From DASZRZ01 sp963732925 (lineage in GTDB: Bacteria; Acidobacteriota; Terriglobia; Terriglobales; Acidobacteriaceae): a stretch of 64,000 nucleotides of DNA. Below, piece after piece: positions 9,152-18,580 of the stretch. The stretch lies in the NCBI GenBank assembly GCA_963732925.1, contig CAVTBJ010000004.1:1-64000 (forward strand), given 5' to 3'. The notes under the pieces are model-generated. The model ran no database searches. It was not told the origin of the DNA and saw only the letters and a list, made by a program, of their open reading frames with translations. Each line of letters opens with the position of its first letter. The stretch's first letter is position 1. A program made the translations under genes and the position numbers.

Positions 9152-10447
9152 TTGACTCCCTTGATTAAAGCCATCCGAGGAACCCGCGACCTGCTACCGC
9201 CGGAGACGGCGCTGTGGAACTTTGTCGAAACCGCCGCGCGCGACGTCTTCCGCGATTACAACTTCCATGAGATCCGCACGCCCATCTTCGAAGCCACCGA
9301 ACTGTTTGCCCGCTCCGTGGGCGAGGAGACCGACATTGTCTCCAAGGAGATGTACAGCTTCGAAGACCGTGGCCGCGCGGAAAGCGATCGAGGCCAGTCC
9401 CTCACCCTGCGCCCGGAGAACACCGCCGGAGTCGTCCGCGCCTACATCGAGCACAAGCTGTGGGAGCGTCCCGGGGTGCAGAAGCTCTACTACATGGGCC
9501 CGCAGTTCCGCCGCGAGCGTCCGCAGAAGGGACGCTACCGGCAGTTCTACCAGATCGGAGCCGAGGTCATCGGACCGCCCACCTCGGGCAGCGAATCCCC
9601 TGCCCGCGATGCTGAAGTCCTGGAAATGCTGGCTACCCTGCTGGAGCGGCTTGGCATCTCGGGCTGGACGCTGCAGCTCAACTCCGTGGGCTGCGCCAAC
9701 GACCGCCCCCGCTACTTCGAAGCTCTCCGCGCCGCGCTCGAGCCGGTGAAAGCGCAGATGTGTGGCGACTGCCAGCGCCGCGCGCTCACCAATCCCCTGC
9801 GCGTCTTCGACTGCAAGGTGCCGCAGGACCAGGCCATCATCGAAAAGCTGCCGCGCATCCTCGACTATCTCGATGACGCCTGCCGGCAGCACTTCGAAGA
9901 AGTGCAATCCATTCTGAAATCCATTGCACTGGAGTACGTGATCAACAGCCGCCTGGTGCGCGGTCTCGACTACTACAGCCGCACCGCGTTTGAGTTCACT
10001 CATGGAGCCCTGGGAGCGCAGAACGCCATTCTCGGCGGCGGGCGCTACGACGGCTTGTCGGAAACCCTGGGCGGACCGCGCGCACCGGGCATCGGCTTCG
10101 CCATCGGCGAAGACCGGCTGGTTCTGGCACTGAGTGAAGCCGAGGACGCCGCCGCTGTAACCCGTCCGGTGGACGCCTACATCGCTCCCCTGGGCGCGGG
10201 CATGAACCGTGAGGCGGCACGCCTGGCGCGCGAGTTGCGGAGTCATGATCTGGTGATCGAACTCGGGGACGAGACCTTCCGCCTGAAGAAGTCGCTGGAA
10301 ACGGCCAGCAAGCTGGGGGCGCGCTATGCGGTAATCGTCGGCGAAAACGAGGCCGCTTCAGGCCAATTTGCAGTGAAGCACCTGGAAAGCGGAGAGCAGG
10401 TGAGCATCGCGCGGGAGAAAATCGCGGAGCACCTGCAGGCGCATTGA
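9152..10447 (+). CDS. hisS: Histidyl-tRNA synthetase
   Basis: Class II aminoacyl-tRNA synthetase of 431 aa that charges tRNA-His. It begins IKAIRGTRDLLPPETALW, the family N-terminus. Motif 2 is QFRRERPQKGRYRQFYQIGA; the histidine-specific motif is LVRGLDYYSRTAFEF. Motif 3 is in GGGRYDGLSETLGG and APGIGFAIGEDRL, and an anticodon-binding domain spans about 335-431. The start used is TTG at 9152, because the conserved N-terminus begins there and no ATG is near. No frame breaks. First intact gene of the acidobacterial part. Confidence 0.97.
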   Translation: MTPLIKAIRGTRDLLPPETALWNFVETAARDVFRDYNFHEIRTPIFEATELFARSVGEETDIVSKEMYSFEDRGRAESDRGQSLTLRPENTAGVVRAYIEHKLWERPGVQKLYYMGPQFRRERPQKGRYRQFYQIGAEVIGPPTSGSESPARDAEVLEMLATLLERLGISGWTLQLNSVGCANDRPRYFEALRAALEPVKAQMCGDCQRRALTNPLRVFDCKVPQDQAIIEKLPRILDYLDDACRQHFEEVQSILKSIALEYVINSRLVRGLDYYSRTAFEFTHGALGAQNAILGGGRYDGLSETLGGPRAPGIGFAIGEDRLVLALSEAEDAAAVTRPVDAYIAPLGAGMNREAARLARELRSHDLVIELGDETFRLKKSLETASKLGARYAVIVGENEAASGQFAVKHLESGEQVSIAREKIAEHLQAH

Positions 10448-10578
10448 ACAGGCACATCGAAACGTGGAGTGCGAATCCTTGAATGACGGGTGCTTGCTTG
10501 ATCCGCGGCACTGATCCAATAGATTTTTCGACACAAATCGCCGCCCTCCCACCTGCGTGATACCATCAACGCAAGCGC

Positions 10579-11271
10579 ATGAATCCAGCGGAAATCTTCT
10601 TCGAAGTCATAGCATTTCTGTTTGCCATTTGCGTGCACGAGTCGGCGCACGCCTGGACGGCAAACCGCTGCGGCGATCCCACGGCGCGCATGCTGGGCCG
10701 GGTGACGCTCAATCCCATCAAGCACATTGACCCCGTCGGGACCGTCCTGCTGCCGGCGATTATGCTGATCTCCCATCTTCCGGTCATCGGCTGGGCCAAG
10801 CCCGTGCCGGTGAATCCCGAGAACTTTCCCAACCACGTTCGCGATGACATTCTCACCTCCGTCGCCGGCCCTGTCAGCAATCTGCTGGTAGCCGCCATTT
10901 CGGTCGTGGGGTTGGCATTGATCGCAACCACTTCGGCTCAGGGGAAAGTAATCGTTTCCGTACTGGCGCTCAGCTACGGCGGCGCCATCGGCTCGATGGG
11001 CAGTGCCAGTTCCGTACTTGTGCCCATTGCCGGCATGCTCTATTACATGATGTTCATCAACGTGCTGCTGGCGGCGTTCAATTTGATTCCCATTCCCCCG
11101 CTGGACGGCAGCCATGTGCTGCGCCATATGCTCCCGGAGCAGGTCCGGCGCATGTACGACATGGTGGGAATCTTCGCGCTGATTCTGCTGTTCGTTGCCG
11201 GCCAGGGCGTGATCGCGGCCGTGGTGAATCCGTTCCTGCACTTCTTCAATTCCATGCTGATGAGTTTCTGA
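10579..11271 (+). CDS. Site-2 protease family (M50) membrane metalloprotease
   Basis: Integral-membrane zinc protease homologue of 230 aa. The zinc motif HESAH (H20, E21, H24) sits in the first membrane helix. The second motif PIPPLDGSHVL near residue 180 supplies the aspartate ligand. Four to five hydrophobic segments are visible. It lacks a PDZ domain, so it belongs to the short S2P-like group whose substrates are mostly unknown. The stop overlaps the trpS start (TGATG), showing coupling. Confidence 0.9.
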   Translation: MNPAEIFFEVIAFLFAICVHESAHAWTANRCGDPTARMLGRVTLNPIKHIDPVGTVLLPAIMLISHLPVIGWAKPVPVNPENFPNHVRDDILTSVAGPVSNLLVAAISVVGLALIATTSAQGKVIVSVLALSYGGAIGSMGSASSVLVPIAGMLYYMMFINVLLAAFNLIPIPPLDGSHVLRHMLPEQVRRMYDMVGIFALILLFVAGQGVIAAVVNPFLHFFNSMLMSF

Positions 11272-12305
11272 TGGGCGTTCCCAACAGTAAACAAAGGCCA
11301 CGCATCCTGAGCGGAATGCGCTCCACCGGCAAGCTGCACCTGGGCAACTACGTGGGTGCGCTGGCCAACTGGGTCAAGCTGCAGGACGCCTACCAGTGCT
11401 TCTGCTTCATTGCCGACTGGCACGCGCTCACCACCGATTACGCCGACACCTCGCGCATCAAGCAGAATTCGCTGGAAGTCATGCTCGACTGGCTGGCCGC
11501 GGGGCTCGACCCCGGGCGCACCACCATGTTCATCCAATCCCACGTTCCGCAACACGCGGAGTTGCACCTGCTGTTCTCCATGATCACGCCGCTGGGATGG
11601 CTGGAGCGCGTGCCCACGTACAAAGAGCAGCGGGAAAACATCAAGGAAAAGGACCTGGGCACCTACGGATTTCTCGGCTATCCCGTGCTGCAATCAGCGG
11701 ACATTCTGATCTATAAGGCGGATGCCGTTCCCGTGGGCGAAGACCAGGTACCGCACGTCGAACTCACGCGCGAGATCGCCCGCCGCTTCAACGGGTTTTA
11801 TCCCGGCAAGCGTGGCGCCATCTTCCCCGAGCCGCAGCCTTTGCTCACGCCCGCGCCCAAGCTGCCGGGAACCGATGGACGCAAGATGTCGAAGTCCTAC
11901 GGCAACACCGTACTGCTCACGGATCCCGAGCCAGTGGTGCGCCAGAAGCTCAAGACCATGGTGACGGACCCGGCGCGCGTGCGCCGCACGGACCCGGGCA
12001 ATCCGGACGTCTGCCCGGTAGGCGACCTGCACAAGATTTTCAGCAGCCAGGAGACGCAGGCCAAGGTGGACGCCGGCTGCCGTACCGCCGGCATTGGCTG
12101 TATCGAATGCAAAAGCTGGGTGGCCGACGCCCTGGTGCAGGTGCTCAATCCCATGCAGGAACGGCGGCGCAAGTATGAAGAAAATCCCCGCCTGGCGTGG
12201 GACATCCTGGAAGCCGGCTCGGCCTGCGCCCGCGAAGTTTCCGAGGCCACGCTGACCGAGGTTCGGGATGCCATGGGAATGTCGAAGGAATTTGAAAATT
12301 TGTAA
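11271..12305 (+). CDS. trpS: Tryptophanyl-tRNA synthetase
   Basis: Class I synthetase of 344 aa. It has the HIGH-like motif TGKLHLGNYVGAL, the tryptophan pocket region FIADWHALTT, GYPVLQSADILIYKADAVPV, and the KMSKS loop DGRKMSKSYGN. The insertion with GCRTAGIGCIECK near 270 is a form seen in some bacterial TrpRS. Its last codons (EFENL) and the stop lie in one arm of a 20-bp imperfect inverted repeat whose other arm precedes scpA. Translationally coupled to the upstream M50 protease gene. Confidence 0.96.
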   Translation: MGVPNSKQRPRILSGMRSTGKLHLGNYVGALANWVKLQDAYQCFCFIADWHALTTDYADTSRIKQNSLEVMLDWLAAGLDPGRTTMFIQSHVPQHAELHLLFSMITPLGWLERVPTYKEQRENIKEKDLGTYGFLGYPVLQSADILIYKADAVPVGEDQVPHVELTREIARRFNGFYPGKRGAIFPEPQPLLTPAPKLPGTDGRKMSKSYGNTVLLTDPEPVVRQKLKTMVTDPARVRRTDPGNPDVCPVGDLHKIFSSQETQAKVDAGCRTAGIGCIECKSWVADALVQVLNPMQERRRKYEENPRLAWDILEAGSACAREVSEATLTEVRDAMGMSKEFENL

Positions 12306-12386
12306 TTGGAGATTGGAACGCCGGAGTGGGCGCGACTCAGGCAAGTTGCCGGTTGCAAATTTCCAATTACCAATTTCAAATTACGC
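12287..12386. repeat. Imperfect inverted repeat spanning the trpS stop
   Basis: The left arm (12287-12309, GAATTTGAAAATTTGTAATT) and right arm (12359-12384, TTCCAATTACCAATTTCAAA) are inverted copies with few mismatches. They resemble the AT-rich palindromic repeats found inside imuA, imuB and dnaE2. Any hairpin formed would lie between trpS and scpA. Confidence 0.55.
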
Positions 12387-12395
12387 AACTCACCA

Positions 12396-13244
12396 ATGCC
12401 GGACGCCCCCCAACCCGTCGCCAACGCTCCCCTCCCGGCCGAGCCGGCGAAGAAGTCTGCCCGCAAGCAAAGCGAGTTCCCCTACGCCATCACGGTGGGC
12501 GAGGTTTATGACGGGCCGCTCGACCTGCTGCTCGACCTCATCCGCAAGCAAGATATCGATATTTACGACATCCCCATCGCGCAGATCACGGCGCAGTACC
12601 TGACCTATGTGGAGCGCATTCGCGACATGGATGTGAACCTGGCCTCCGAGTTCATCTTCATGGCCTCCGTGCTCATCCAGATCAAGTCGCGCATGCTGCT
12701 GCCGCGCGATCCCACGATCCTGGCCGAAGCCGAGGAAGACCCGCGCGCGGAACTGGTCAACCGCCTGCTGGAGCACGAGCGATTTAAGACGGCGGCGCAG
12801 ATGCTGCTGCAGAAGCAGCATATCGAAGCCGCAACCTGGTCCAACCCGGCACTGAAGGAATTCAAAGACGCCGAGGGCACCGAGCCCGAACTGGCCGCGG
12901 ATACACTCGACCTGGTGCGCACCTTTCGCGACATCCTCGACCGGCTGAAGTCGCGCCCCATGATCGAAGTGGACGAGGAGACCGTGACCGTCAGCCAGAT
13001 GATTGACTACTTCCGCCGCCGCTTATTGCTGGAAGAGGGTCCCCTCCGGCTCAAGCAACTGCTGCGCAACGTGCAGACCCGCCAGGCGCTGGTCTGCGCG
13101 CTCCTGGCCATGCTGGAACTGGTTCGCCTGCAGGCCATCCTGCTGCGGCAGGAGTCCGTGTTCGGCGAAATCCTCATCAAAAAACATCCCATGTTTGATA
13201 ACGTCATGGCGGAGCAAATGGCGGTGCGCGACGACTGGCGCTAG
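12396..13244 (+). CDS. scpA: Segregation and condensation protein A
   Basis: Kleisin subunit of the SMC-ScpA-ScpB condensin, about 282 aa. The kleisin N-terminal block is FPYAITVGEVYDGPLDLLLD followed by LIRKQDIDIYDIPIAQITAQ. The central coiled region has ASEFIFMASVLIQIKSRMLL. The C-terminal winged helix includes RRLLLEEGPLRLKQLL. I place the start at ATG 12396 (MPDAPQPVAN), because upstream in-frame codons read through the inverted repeat. Adjacent to scpB, 12 bp away. Confidence 0.93.
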   Translation: MPDAPQPVANAPLPAEPAKKSARKQSEFPYAITVGEVYDGPLDLLLDLIRKQDIDIYDIPIAQITAQYLTYVERIRDMDVNLASEFIFMASVLIQIKSRMLLPRDPTILAEAEEDPRAELVNRLLEHERFKTAAQMLLQKQHIEAATWSNPALKEFKDAEGTEPELAADTLDLVRTFRDILDRLKSRPMIEVDEETVTVSQMIDYFRRRLLLEEGPLRLKQLLRNVQTRQALVCALLAMLELVRLQAILLRQESVFGEILIKKHPMFDNVMAEQMAVRDDWR

Positions 13245-13256
13245 GAATTTCGCTGA

Positions 13257-14024
13257 GTGCTGATGGCTATCAAGGCAAAAATCGAAGCAATTATCTACGC
13301 CGCGGAAGAGCCGGTTTCCGTGGAACAGATCGCCGCCGTGCTGAAGGACGAGATCGTCAGCGAGTGCGGCCTGCAATCGGAGGCCGTGGAGCCCAAGGCG
13401 CTGGATGCCGAAGTACGCAGCCGCGTGCGCGCCACCGTGGAAGAACTGCAGGCGGATTGTGCCCACTCCGACCGCGGCATGGAGATCCGCCAGGTCGCGG
13501 GCGGCTATCGCATGGCCACCAAGCCCGAGCATCACGACGCCGTGCGCGCCTTTGCCAAAAGCCTCAAACCTCCCATGAGGCTTTCGCTGCAGGCCCTGGA
13601 AACGCTGGCCGTGGTCGCCTACAAGCAGCCCGTCACCGCGCCGGAGATCACCGAAATCCGCGGCGTGGAATCCAGCGGCGTTCTCTCCACCCTGCTGGAC
13701 CGCAAGCTGATCGTTACCGCCGGTCGCAAGCAGGTGATCGGGCGTCCCATCCTGTACAAGACCAGCAAAGAATTTCTGCTGCGCTTCGGCTTGAAAGATG
13801 TCGGCGAGCTGCCCAGTCTGGAAGAATTTGAAAAGATGACCTCCGATGGCGCGGACGAGCTGTTCGCTCAACCACAGGCGCAGGGCGCCGAGCCAGAGCC
13901 GCCAGCGCAACCCGCTCCATCGCAAGCGGCTGCTGAAGCCCAACCGGAGCCGGTGCCCTCGAACCCGGAGGAATCCTCCCGGCAAGGAACCGAGAACGTC
14001 GAGGCAGCCAGCGAGCGGTCCTGA
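13257..14024 (+). CDS. scpB: Segregation and condensation protein B
   Basis: Winged-helix partner of ScpA, 255 aa. AIKAKIEAIIYAAEEPVSVE opens the first winged helix. RLSLQALETLAVVAYKQPVT and the GVESSGVLSTLLDR / RPILYKTSKEFLLRFGL blocks form the second. After residue 200 comes a Pro/Ala/Gln-rich disordered tail. GTG 13257 is preceded by AGGAA 9 bp upstream; ATG 13263 is the alternative start. Operon with scpA and probably the pseudouridine synthase. Confidence 0.93.
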   Translation: MLMAIKAKIEAIIYAAEEPVSVEQIAAVLKDEIVSECGLQSEAVEPKALDAEVRSRVRATVEELQADCAHSDRGMEIRQVAGGYRMATKPEHHDAVRAFAKSLKPPMRLSLQALETLAVVAYKQPVTAPEITEIRGVESSGVLSTLLDRKLIVTAGRKQVIGRPILYKTSKEFLLRFGLKDVGELPSLEEFEKMTSDGADELFAQPQAQGAEPEPPAQPAPSQAAAEAQPEPVPSNPEESSRQGTENVEAASERS

Positions 14025-14059
14025 ATTGCTGTCGCGGCTCCATGTATCATCCAAGTTGC

Positions 14060-14863
14060 ATGCCTCAGCAACGCCTTCAGAAAATCATTGCCGCCGCCGG
14101 GATTACCTCCCGCCGCAAGGCCGAAGAACTGATCACTCGCGGACGAGTCAGCATTAATGGAGAGACCGTCTCCGAGCTGGGCAGCAAAGCCGATCCCGCC
14201 AAAGACGAGATCCGCGTGGACGGCCAGCTCCTGGGCGGACCTGAGCGACCGCTGTACATCCTGCTGAACAAGCCCCGGGGATACGTCACCACGGTCAGCG
14301 ATCCCGAAGGACGCCCTACGGTGATGAGTCTGGTGAAATCAGTGCCGGCGCGCGTCTATCCCGTGGGACGTCTGGACTACGCCAGCGAAGGCCTGCTGCT
14401 GCTGACCAATGACGGCGCCCTGGCGCAGAAACTCATGCACGCCTCCTCCCACGTTCCCAAGACCTATCTGGTCAAGGTGAGCGGACGTCCCAGTGAAGAA
14501 GGACTCGAGAAGCTGCGGCGTGGCGTCGTCCTGCCTCCCCTGGTAAGTTCCCACGAAGGGAAACCACGCCCGTCGAAAACCAGGCCCAAGCCGGTGAAAA
14601 CCGCCCCGGCAAAGATTGAGGTCGTGCGCGATGCCGTCAATCCCTGGTACGAGGTCACGCTTATTGAAGGCCGGACCCGGCAGATTCGGCGCATGTTTGA
14701 GCAGGTCGGCCATCACGTGGAAAAGATCCGGCGCGTGCGCTATGGCCCCTTGACCCTGGACGTGGAACCGGGATTATTCCGCATGCTCACCCCGCGCGAG
14801 ATTGCCCGGCTCAAAGCAGCGAGCCGGGTGCAGCCTCGGCGAGCCCCCACAACCAGCGCCTGA
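14060..14863 (+). CDS. 23S rRNA pseudouridine synthase, RsuA/RluB family
   Basis: Has an N-terminal S4 RNA-binding domain (RLQKIIAAAGITSRRKAEEL) and a catalytic domain with PVGRLDYASEGLLLLTNDGA containing the catalytic Asp. Further motifs are NPWYEVTLIEGRTRQIRRMF and a conserved C-terminus. About 267 aa, within the RluB/RluE/RluF/RsuA range. There is a basic insertion, SKTRPKPVKTAPAK, before the last block. The start is placed at ATG 14060 (MPQQRLQK), beside the S4 domain, rather than ATG 14042. RluB is the likeliest subgroup, but the target uridine is not certain. Confidence 0.92.
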   Translation: MPQQRLQKIIAAAGITSRRKAEELITRGRVSINGETVSELGSKADPAKDEIRVDGQLLGGPERPLYILLNKPRGYVTTVSDPEGRPTVMSLVKSVPARVYPVGRLDYASEGLLLLTNDGALAQKLMHASSHVPKTYLVKVSGRPSEEGLEKLRRGVVLPPLVSSHEGKPRPSKTRPKPVKTAPAKIEVVRDAVNPWYEVTLIEGRTRQIRRMFEQVGHHVEKIRRVRYGPLTLDVEPGLFRMLTPREIARLKAASRVQPRRAPTTSA

Positions 14864-14926
14864 AATTGTCCCCGGAAGCACCAGCACTGGCGAAATTGAG
14901 GCTTTCCGCTGGTTTACGCGCAGCCA

Positions 14927-16000
14927 TTACGATTTGTCGCCAGGAGCCGGGAGGTGGGCATGAGCCGCCCTCTCATGGGCGGTCATGGGAAGGCGGGCGG
15001 CGCCGTACAGGCCGGCCTCGCCGCCCAGAACAGCGCGGGTCACAATCGTGTGCTGGGTGAGCACATCGGATTTCACCTGGGCGGAAGCGCCTCCATCGCT
15101 GTCCCCTTCTTCCACGGGTGCGGTGGCGTCGTACACCAGCGAGCGCTTGTGTAGTTCCTGGAACATCGCCGAGCTGAACACTTCCCAGGCGGGAGCCACG
15201 CCTCCGCCGATCACGTACATCTCCAGGTTGAGGGCGTTGACCATGTCTCCCAGCAGGACTCCCAAGGCCCATCCCACGGTCTGGAAAATCTCGCGCGCAG
15301 CCCGGTCACCCTGCACCGCCAGGTTGTGAATCAGCTTGGCATTGAACTCCACATCAGGACTGGAAGCAAAGCGCGCCAGTCCGGGAGCATGCCCGCCCGC
15401 GATCTTCTCCCGCGCCATGCGCATGATGGCCGTAGCGGAGGCGTACTGTTCCACGCATCCATGGCTGCCGCAACCACAAACCGGCCCATTGGGATCCACC
15501 GTCACATGGCCGAGCTCCCCGGCCATTCCCGTCATGCCATGCCAGATCTGGTCATTGAGCACAATGCCTCCGCCCACTCCGGTTCCCAGCGTCACCATCA
15601 GCATGTTGCTCACATGCTTGGCCGCGCCTAGCCATGCTTCGCCAAAGGCGGCGGCATTGGCGTCGTTTTCCAGAATTACGGGAACACCCAGGCGGCTCTC
15701 GATGGCGTCGCGCACCATGTAGTTATGCCATCCCGGCAGGTTGGGGGACTCGCGCAGGGTGCCGGTGCGCATCTCGATGATGCCGGGGATACCCACCCCC
15801 GCCCCCAGCAGGGTCGCGCCGTGCGCGTATTTCATCACCAGTTGATTGATGCTCGAGCACATTCGATCAATCACCGCCGCCGGGCCATCGTTGACCCGGG
15901 TCGGCATGGTGATTTTTTCCAGCAGCGAACCGCTCTCGTCGATGGCGGCAATGCGCAGGTTGGTCCCGCCGAGATCCACACCAATGGCAAACGAAGACAT
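14927..16000 (-). CDS. ROK-family sugar kinase (glucokinase-like)
   Basis: 357 aa. The phosphate-1 motif is IGVDLGGTNLRIAAID, then GVGIPGIIE and ENDANAAAFGEAWLGA with the catalytic Asp. The ROK zinc-binding signature is VCGCGSHGCVEQYAS, preceded by GMAGELGHVTV. These mark an ATP-dependent hexokinase, most likely glucokinase. Convergent with the pseudouridine synthase gene across 63 bp; the upstream neighbour mutM is on the same strand. Confidence 0.9.
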   Translation of the reverse strand: MSSFAIGVDLGGTNLRIAAIDESGSLLEKITMPTRVNDGPAAVIDRMCSSINQLVMKYAHGATLLGAGVGIPGIIEMRTGTLRESPNLPGWHNYMVRDAIESRLGVPVILENDANAAAFGEAWLGAAKHVSNMLMVTLGTGVGGGIVLNDQIWHGMTGMAGELGHVTVDPNGPVCGCGSHGCVEQYASATAIMRMAREKIAGGHAPGLARFASSPDVEFNAKLIHNLAVQGDRAAREIFQTVGWALGVLLGDMVNALNLEMYVIGGGVAPAWEVFSSAMFQELHKRSLVYDATAPVEEGDSDGGASAQVKSDVLTQHTIVTRAVLGGEAGLYGAARLPMTAHERAAHAHLPAPGDKS

Positions 16001-16095
16001 GCGTGAATTGTAGAACAGGGGTCAGCCTTCAGCCTTGAGCTATCCGCTATGAGCCAGAAGGTCTGCACGGAAAGCCAGGAGCCGAAAGCTGAGGG

Positions 16096-16947
16096 CTACC
16101 CCTGGCATTTCGCACAATAATGTGAGCTTCTTCCCGCGATCACCACCCGCTTGACGGGCGTGCCGCACACCAGGCAGGGCTGCCCTTCGCGCCCGTAGAC
16201 GCGATGATGGACCTGAAAAAATCCGGGCTCGCCGGCGGCGTCCACGTAATCGGAAACCGAAGAACCGCCCGCCGCAATGGCTTCCGCCAGCACCTGCTTG
16301 ATGGAATCGTACAGGCGCATCAGTTCGGCCCGGGCCAAACTGGCGGCGCGCCGCCGTGGACGCACTCCGGCGCGGAACAACGATTCATCGGCATAGATAT
16401 TGCCCACGCCGCTGAGCAGCTTCTGATTCAGCAGTGCGCTTTTGATGGGTGTCTTGCGCTTGCGGAAAAGCTTTGCAAACTGCTCGAAGTCGACGGTCAG
16501 CGGCTCGGCTCCGGCGGCGTGAAACTGCTCTCGCACCACCGAGAGCCGGCCAAAGCGCCTGGGGTCCACGAAGCGGAGCTCGCGTCCCGATGCCAACCTG
16601 GCGATCAGGTGCGTATGTTTGGCAATCTCTGTTTCCGGGCTTACGACCAGCAGCCGTCCCGTCATGCCCAGGTGCACAATGAATTGCGCGCCCGGCCCGG
16701 ATTGCGGCATTCGCGACTTTGCTTTGCCGGAGCGGCCCGTTTTCGCAGCTTCCAGATCGATCACCACCTGCTTGCCGATGCGCTGCACGGCGGCAATGCG
16801 CGCGCCCTCGAGGGTGGACGCAATCTCTCGGGCCGGCGACTTCAACGGCTCCGGCTTGGAGCCGATCCATACCGACTCGATCACGTCTCCGATGACGCGC
16901 TCCGCCAGTCCGCGCGCTACCGTTTCCACCTCGGGAAGCTCGGGCAT
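16096..16947 (-). CDS. mutM: Formamidopyrimidine-DNA glycosylase
   Basis: Fpg/Nei-family base-excision enzyme removing 8-oxoguanine, 283 aa. The mature N-terminus PELPEVETVARGL (catalytic Pro2, Glu3) fixes the start at 16947. The helix-two-turn-helix region is ALLNQKLLSGVGNIYADESLF. The C-terminal zinc finger has CLVCGTPV and HYCAKCQG. The segment GRSGKAKSRMPQSGPGAQF near residue 75 is a lineage-specific insertion. Upstream codons in frame are not part of the enzyme. Confidence 0.95.
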   Translation of the reverse strand: MPELPEVETVARGLAERVIGDVIESVWIGSKPEPLKSPAREIASTLEGARIAAVQRIGKQVVIDLEAAKTGRSGKAKSRMPQSGPGAQFIVHLGMTGRLLVVSPETEIAKHTHLIARLASGRELRFVDPRRFGRLSVVREQFHAAGAEPLTVDFEQFAKLFRKRKTPIKSALLNQKLLSGVGNIYADESLFRAGVRPRRRAASLARAELMRLYDSIKQVLAEAIAAGGSSVSDYVDAAGEPGFFQVHHRVYGREGQPCLVCGTPVKRVVIAGRSSHYCAKCQG

Positions 16948-17149
16948 GGCTGGAGTGTAGCAAGGAGCGCGAACCGTCGCGGGACCGCCAGGCGCCCTGA
17001 CAATCGCCGCCGGGCATTTGCCAATTGCCAGTTCCCGACCCCAGCCTTTAAGATTTCCTGTACACCTCTGCCGCGGTTTCCTGCTTTCATCCCAAAGCCA
17101 GTACCCTGCAGGCATGGAGTGTGTGATCCCAAGACCTTAAGGAAGTGCT

Positions 17150-18580
17150 TTGAGCAGACCGAAAACGGCCATCATCGTGGGCGCGCAGTGGGGAGACGAA
17201 GGCAAAGGCAAGATTGTCGATGTCGTTTCCGATCATTTCTCCGTGGTAGCACGCTACGCCGGAGGCCACAACGCCGGACACACCGTAACCATCGATGGCA
17301 AAAAGTTCATTCTGCAACTGGTTCCTTGCGGCATTCTACGGGCCGGCTGCAAGGCGGTCATCGGCAACGGCGTCGTGCTGGATCCCTTTGCCCTGCTGAA
17401 GGAAATCGCGGCCCTGCGCGAGGCCGGCCTTTCCGTCGAGGGTCCGAACGGCGAGGCCAGGCGCGAGAGCGGCGGAGCGCGAGCCCGGGGCAAGCAGGCG
17501 AATTCAGTGCAGGACTCCCGCGCCAATCTCTACATCAGCAATCGCGCCCAGGTGATTCTTCCCTACCATCGCATGATCGAGCTGGCGGCGGAGAACGCCC
17601 CCGGCCGGGTGAAAATCGGGACGACCTCGCGCGGCATCGGTCCGGCCTACGAAGACAAGATGGGACGCCGCGGCCTGCGCGTGGCCGACTTGCTCGACCT
17701 TGACCTGCTGCGCACGCACATCACCAACGCCTGCCGCGAAAAGAACATGATTGCGCACGCGCTGTTCAACTCCGAGCCCCTCGATCCGGAAGCCATGTAT
17801 GCGGAGTATGCGCGCGTCGCCGAGCAGATCGCTCCCTTCGTATGCGACACCGCAACCCTGCTCAACCAGGCCATCGCAAGCGGCGAATCGGTCATGTTCG
17901 AGGGCGCCCAGGGAACCATGCTCGACATCGACCATGGCACCTATCCCTTCGTGACTTCCTCCAGCGCCACCTCGGGCGGCGCGGTCATCGGCACCGGCGT
18001 GCCGCCGACCTCGATGGGCGTGGTGGTTGGCGTGACCAAGGCTTACTGCACACGAGTCGGCGAGGGTCCCTTCCCCAGTGAAAGCCACGATGCCGAAGGG
18101 GAGCTCCTGCGCGCCCGCGGCAATGAATACGGAGCCGTCACCGGGCGTCCCCGGCGCTGCGGCTGGCTCGATCTTCCGCTGCTGCGCTATTCCGCCCTGA
18201 TCAACGGCATCTCCCGCCTGGTCGTGACCAAGCTGGACGTGCTCGACGAAATGGCCGAAATCCCCATCTGTGTCGCTTATCGCGTGGACGGTAAGCTCAC
18301 CACGGAAATTCCCGCCCAGGCGGGCGGCTACGAAAAGATCGAGTGCGTCTACGAAAAGCTGCCGGGATGGCAAACTCCCACCGAGGGCATCACCGGGTAC
18401 AGCAAGCTTCCCGCCCGGGCCAGGGAATATCTGTCATTCATCGAAAAGGAGACCGGCGCGCAGATCGGCATGATCTCCACCGGACCGGGACGCGAGCAGA
18501 CCATGGTGGTGGGAGAATTTGTACACGAGTTAGCTAACTTCAAAAATCACACGCAGCGAGGACTGGCAAAAGCACGATGA
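17150..18580 (+). CDS. purA: Adenylosuccinate synthetase
   Basis: Converts IMP and aspartate to adenylosuccinate with GTP. The N-terminal P-loop is AIIVGAQWGDEGKGKIVDVV, with GHNAGHTV and the IMP-binding GPAYEDKMGRRGLR. The stretch VMFEGAQGTMLDIDHGTYPF and the C-terminal GMISTGPGREQTM are standard. TTG 17150 is the start, with AAGGAAG 5 bp upstream. About 30 residues (GPNGEARRESGGARARGKQA and following, near 100-130) replace a short loop of other PurA proteins. Its stop overlaps the next start by 4 bp. Confidence 0.96.
   Translation: MSRPKTAIIVGAQWGDEGKGKIVDVVSDHFSVVARYAGGHNAGHTVTIDGKKFILQLVPCGILRAGCKAVIGNGVVLDPFALLKEIAALREAGLSVEGPNGEARRESGGARARGKQANSVQDSRANLYISNRAQVILPYHRMIELAAENAPGRVKIGTTSRGIGPAYEDKMGRRGLRVADLLDLDLLRTHITNACREKNMIAHALFNSEPLDPEAMYAEYARVAEQIAPFVCDTATLLNQAIASGESVMFEGAQGTMLDIDHGTYPFVTSSSATSGGAVIGTGVPPTSMGVVVGVTKAYCTRVGEGPFPSESHDAEGELLRARGNEYGAVTGRPRRCGWLDLPLLRYSALINGISRLVVTKLDVLDEMAEIPICVAYRVDGKLTTEIPAQAGGYEKIECVYEKLPGWQTPTEGITGYSKLPARAREYLSFIEKETGAQIGMISTGPGREQTMVVGEFVHELANFKNHTQRGLAKAR

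Noticed and set aside
17504..18373. Long minus-strand open frame opposite purA
   Set aside because: High-GC antisense shadow; His/Gly/Ala/Arg-rich with no family features, while purA on the other strand is certain.
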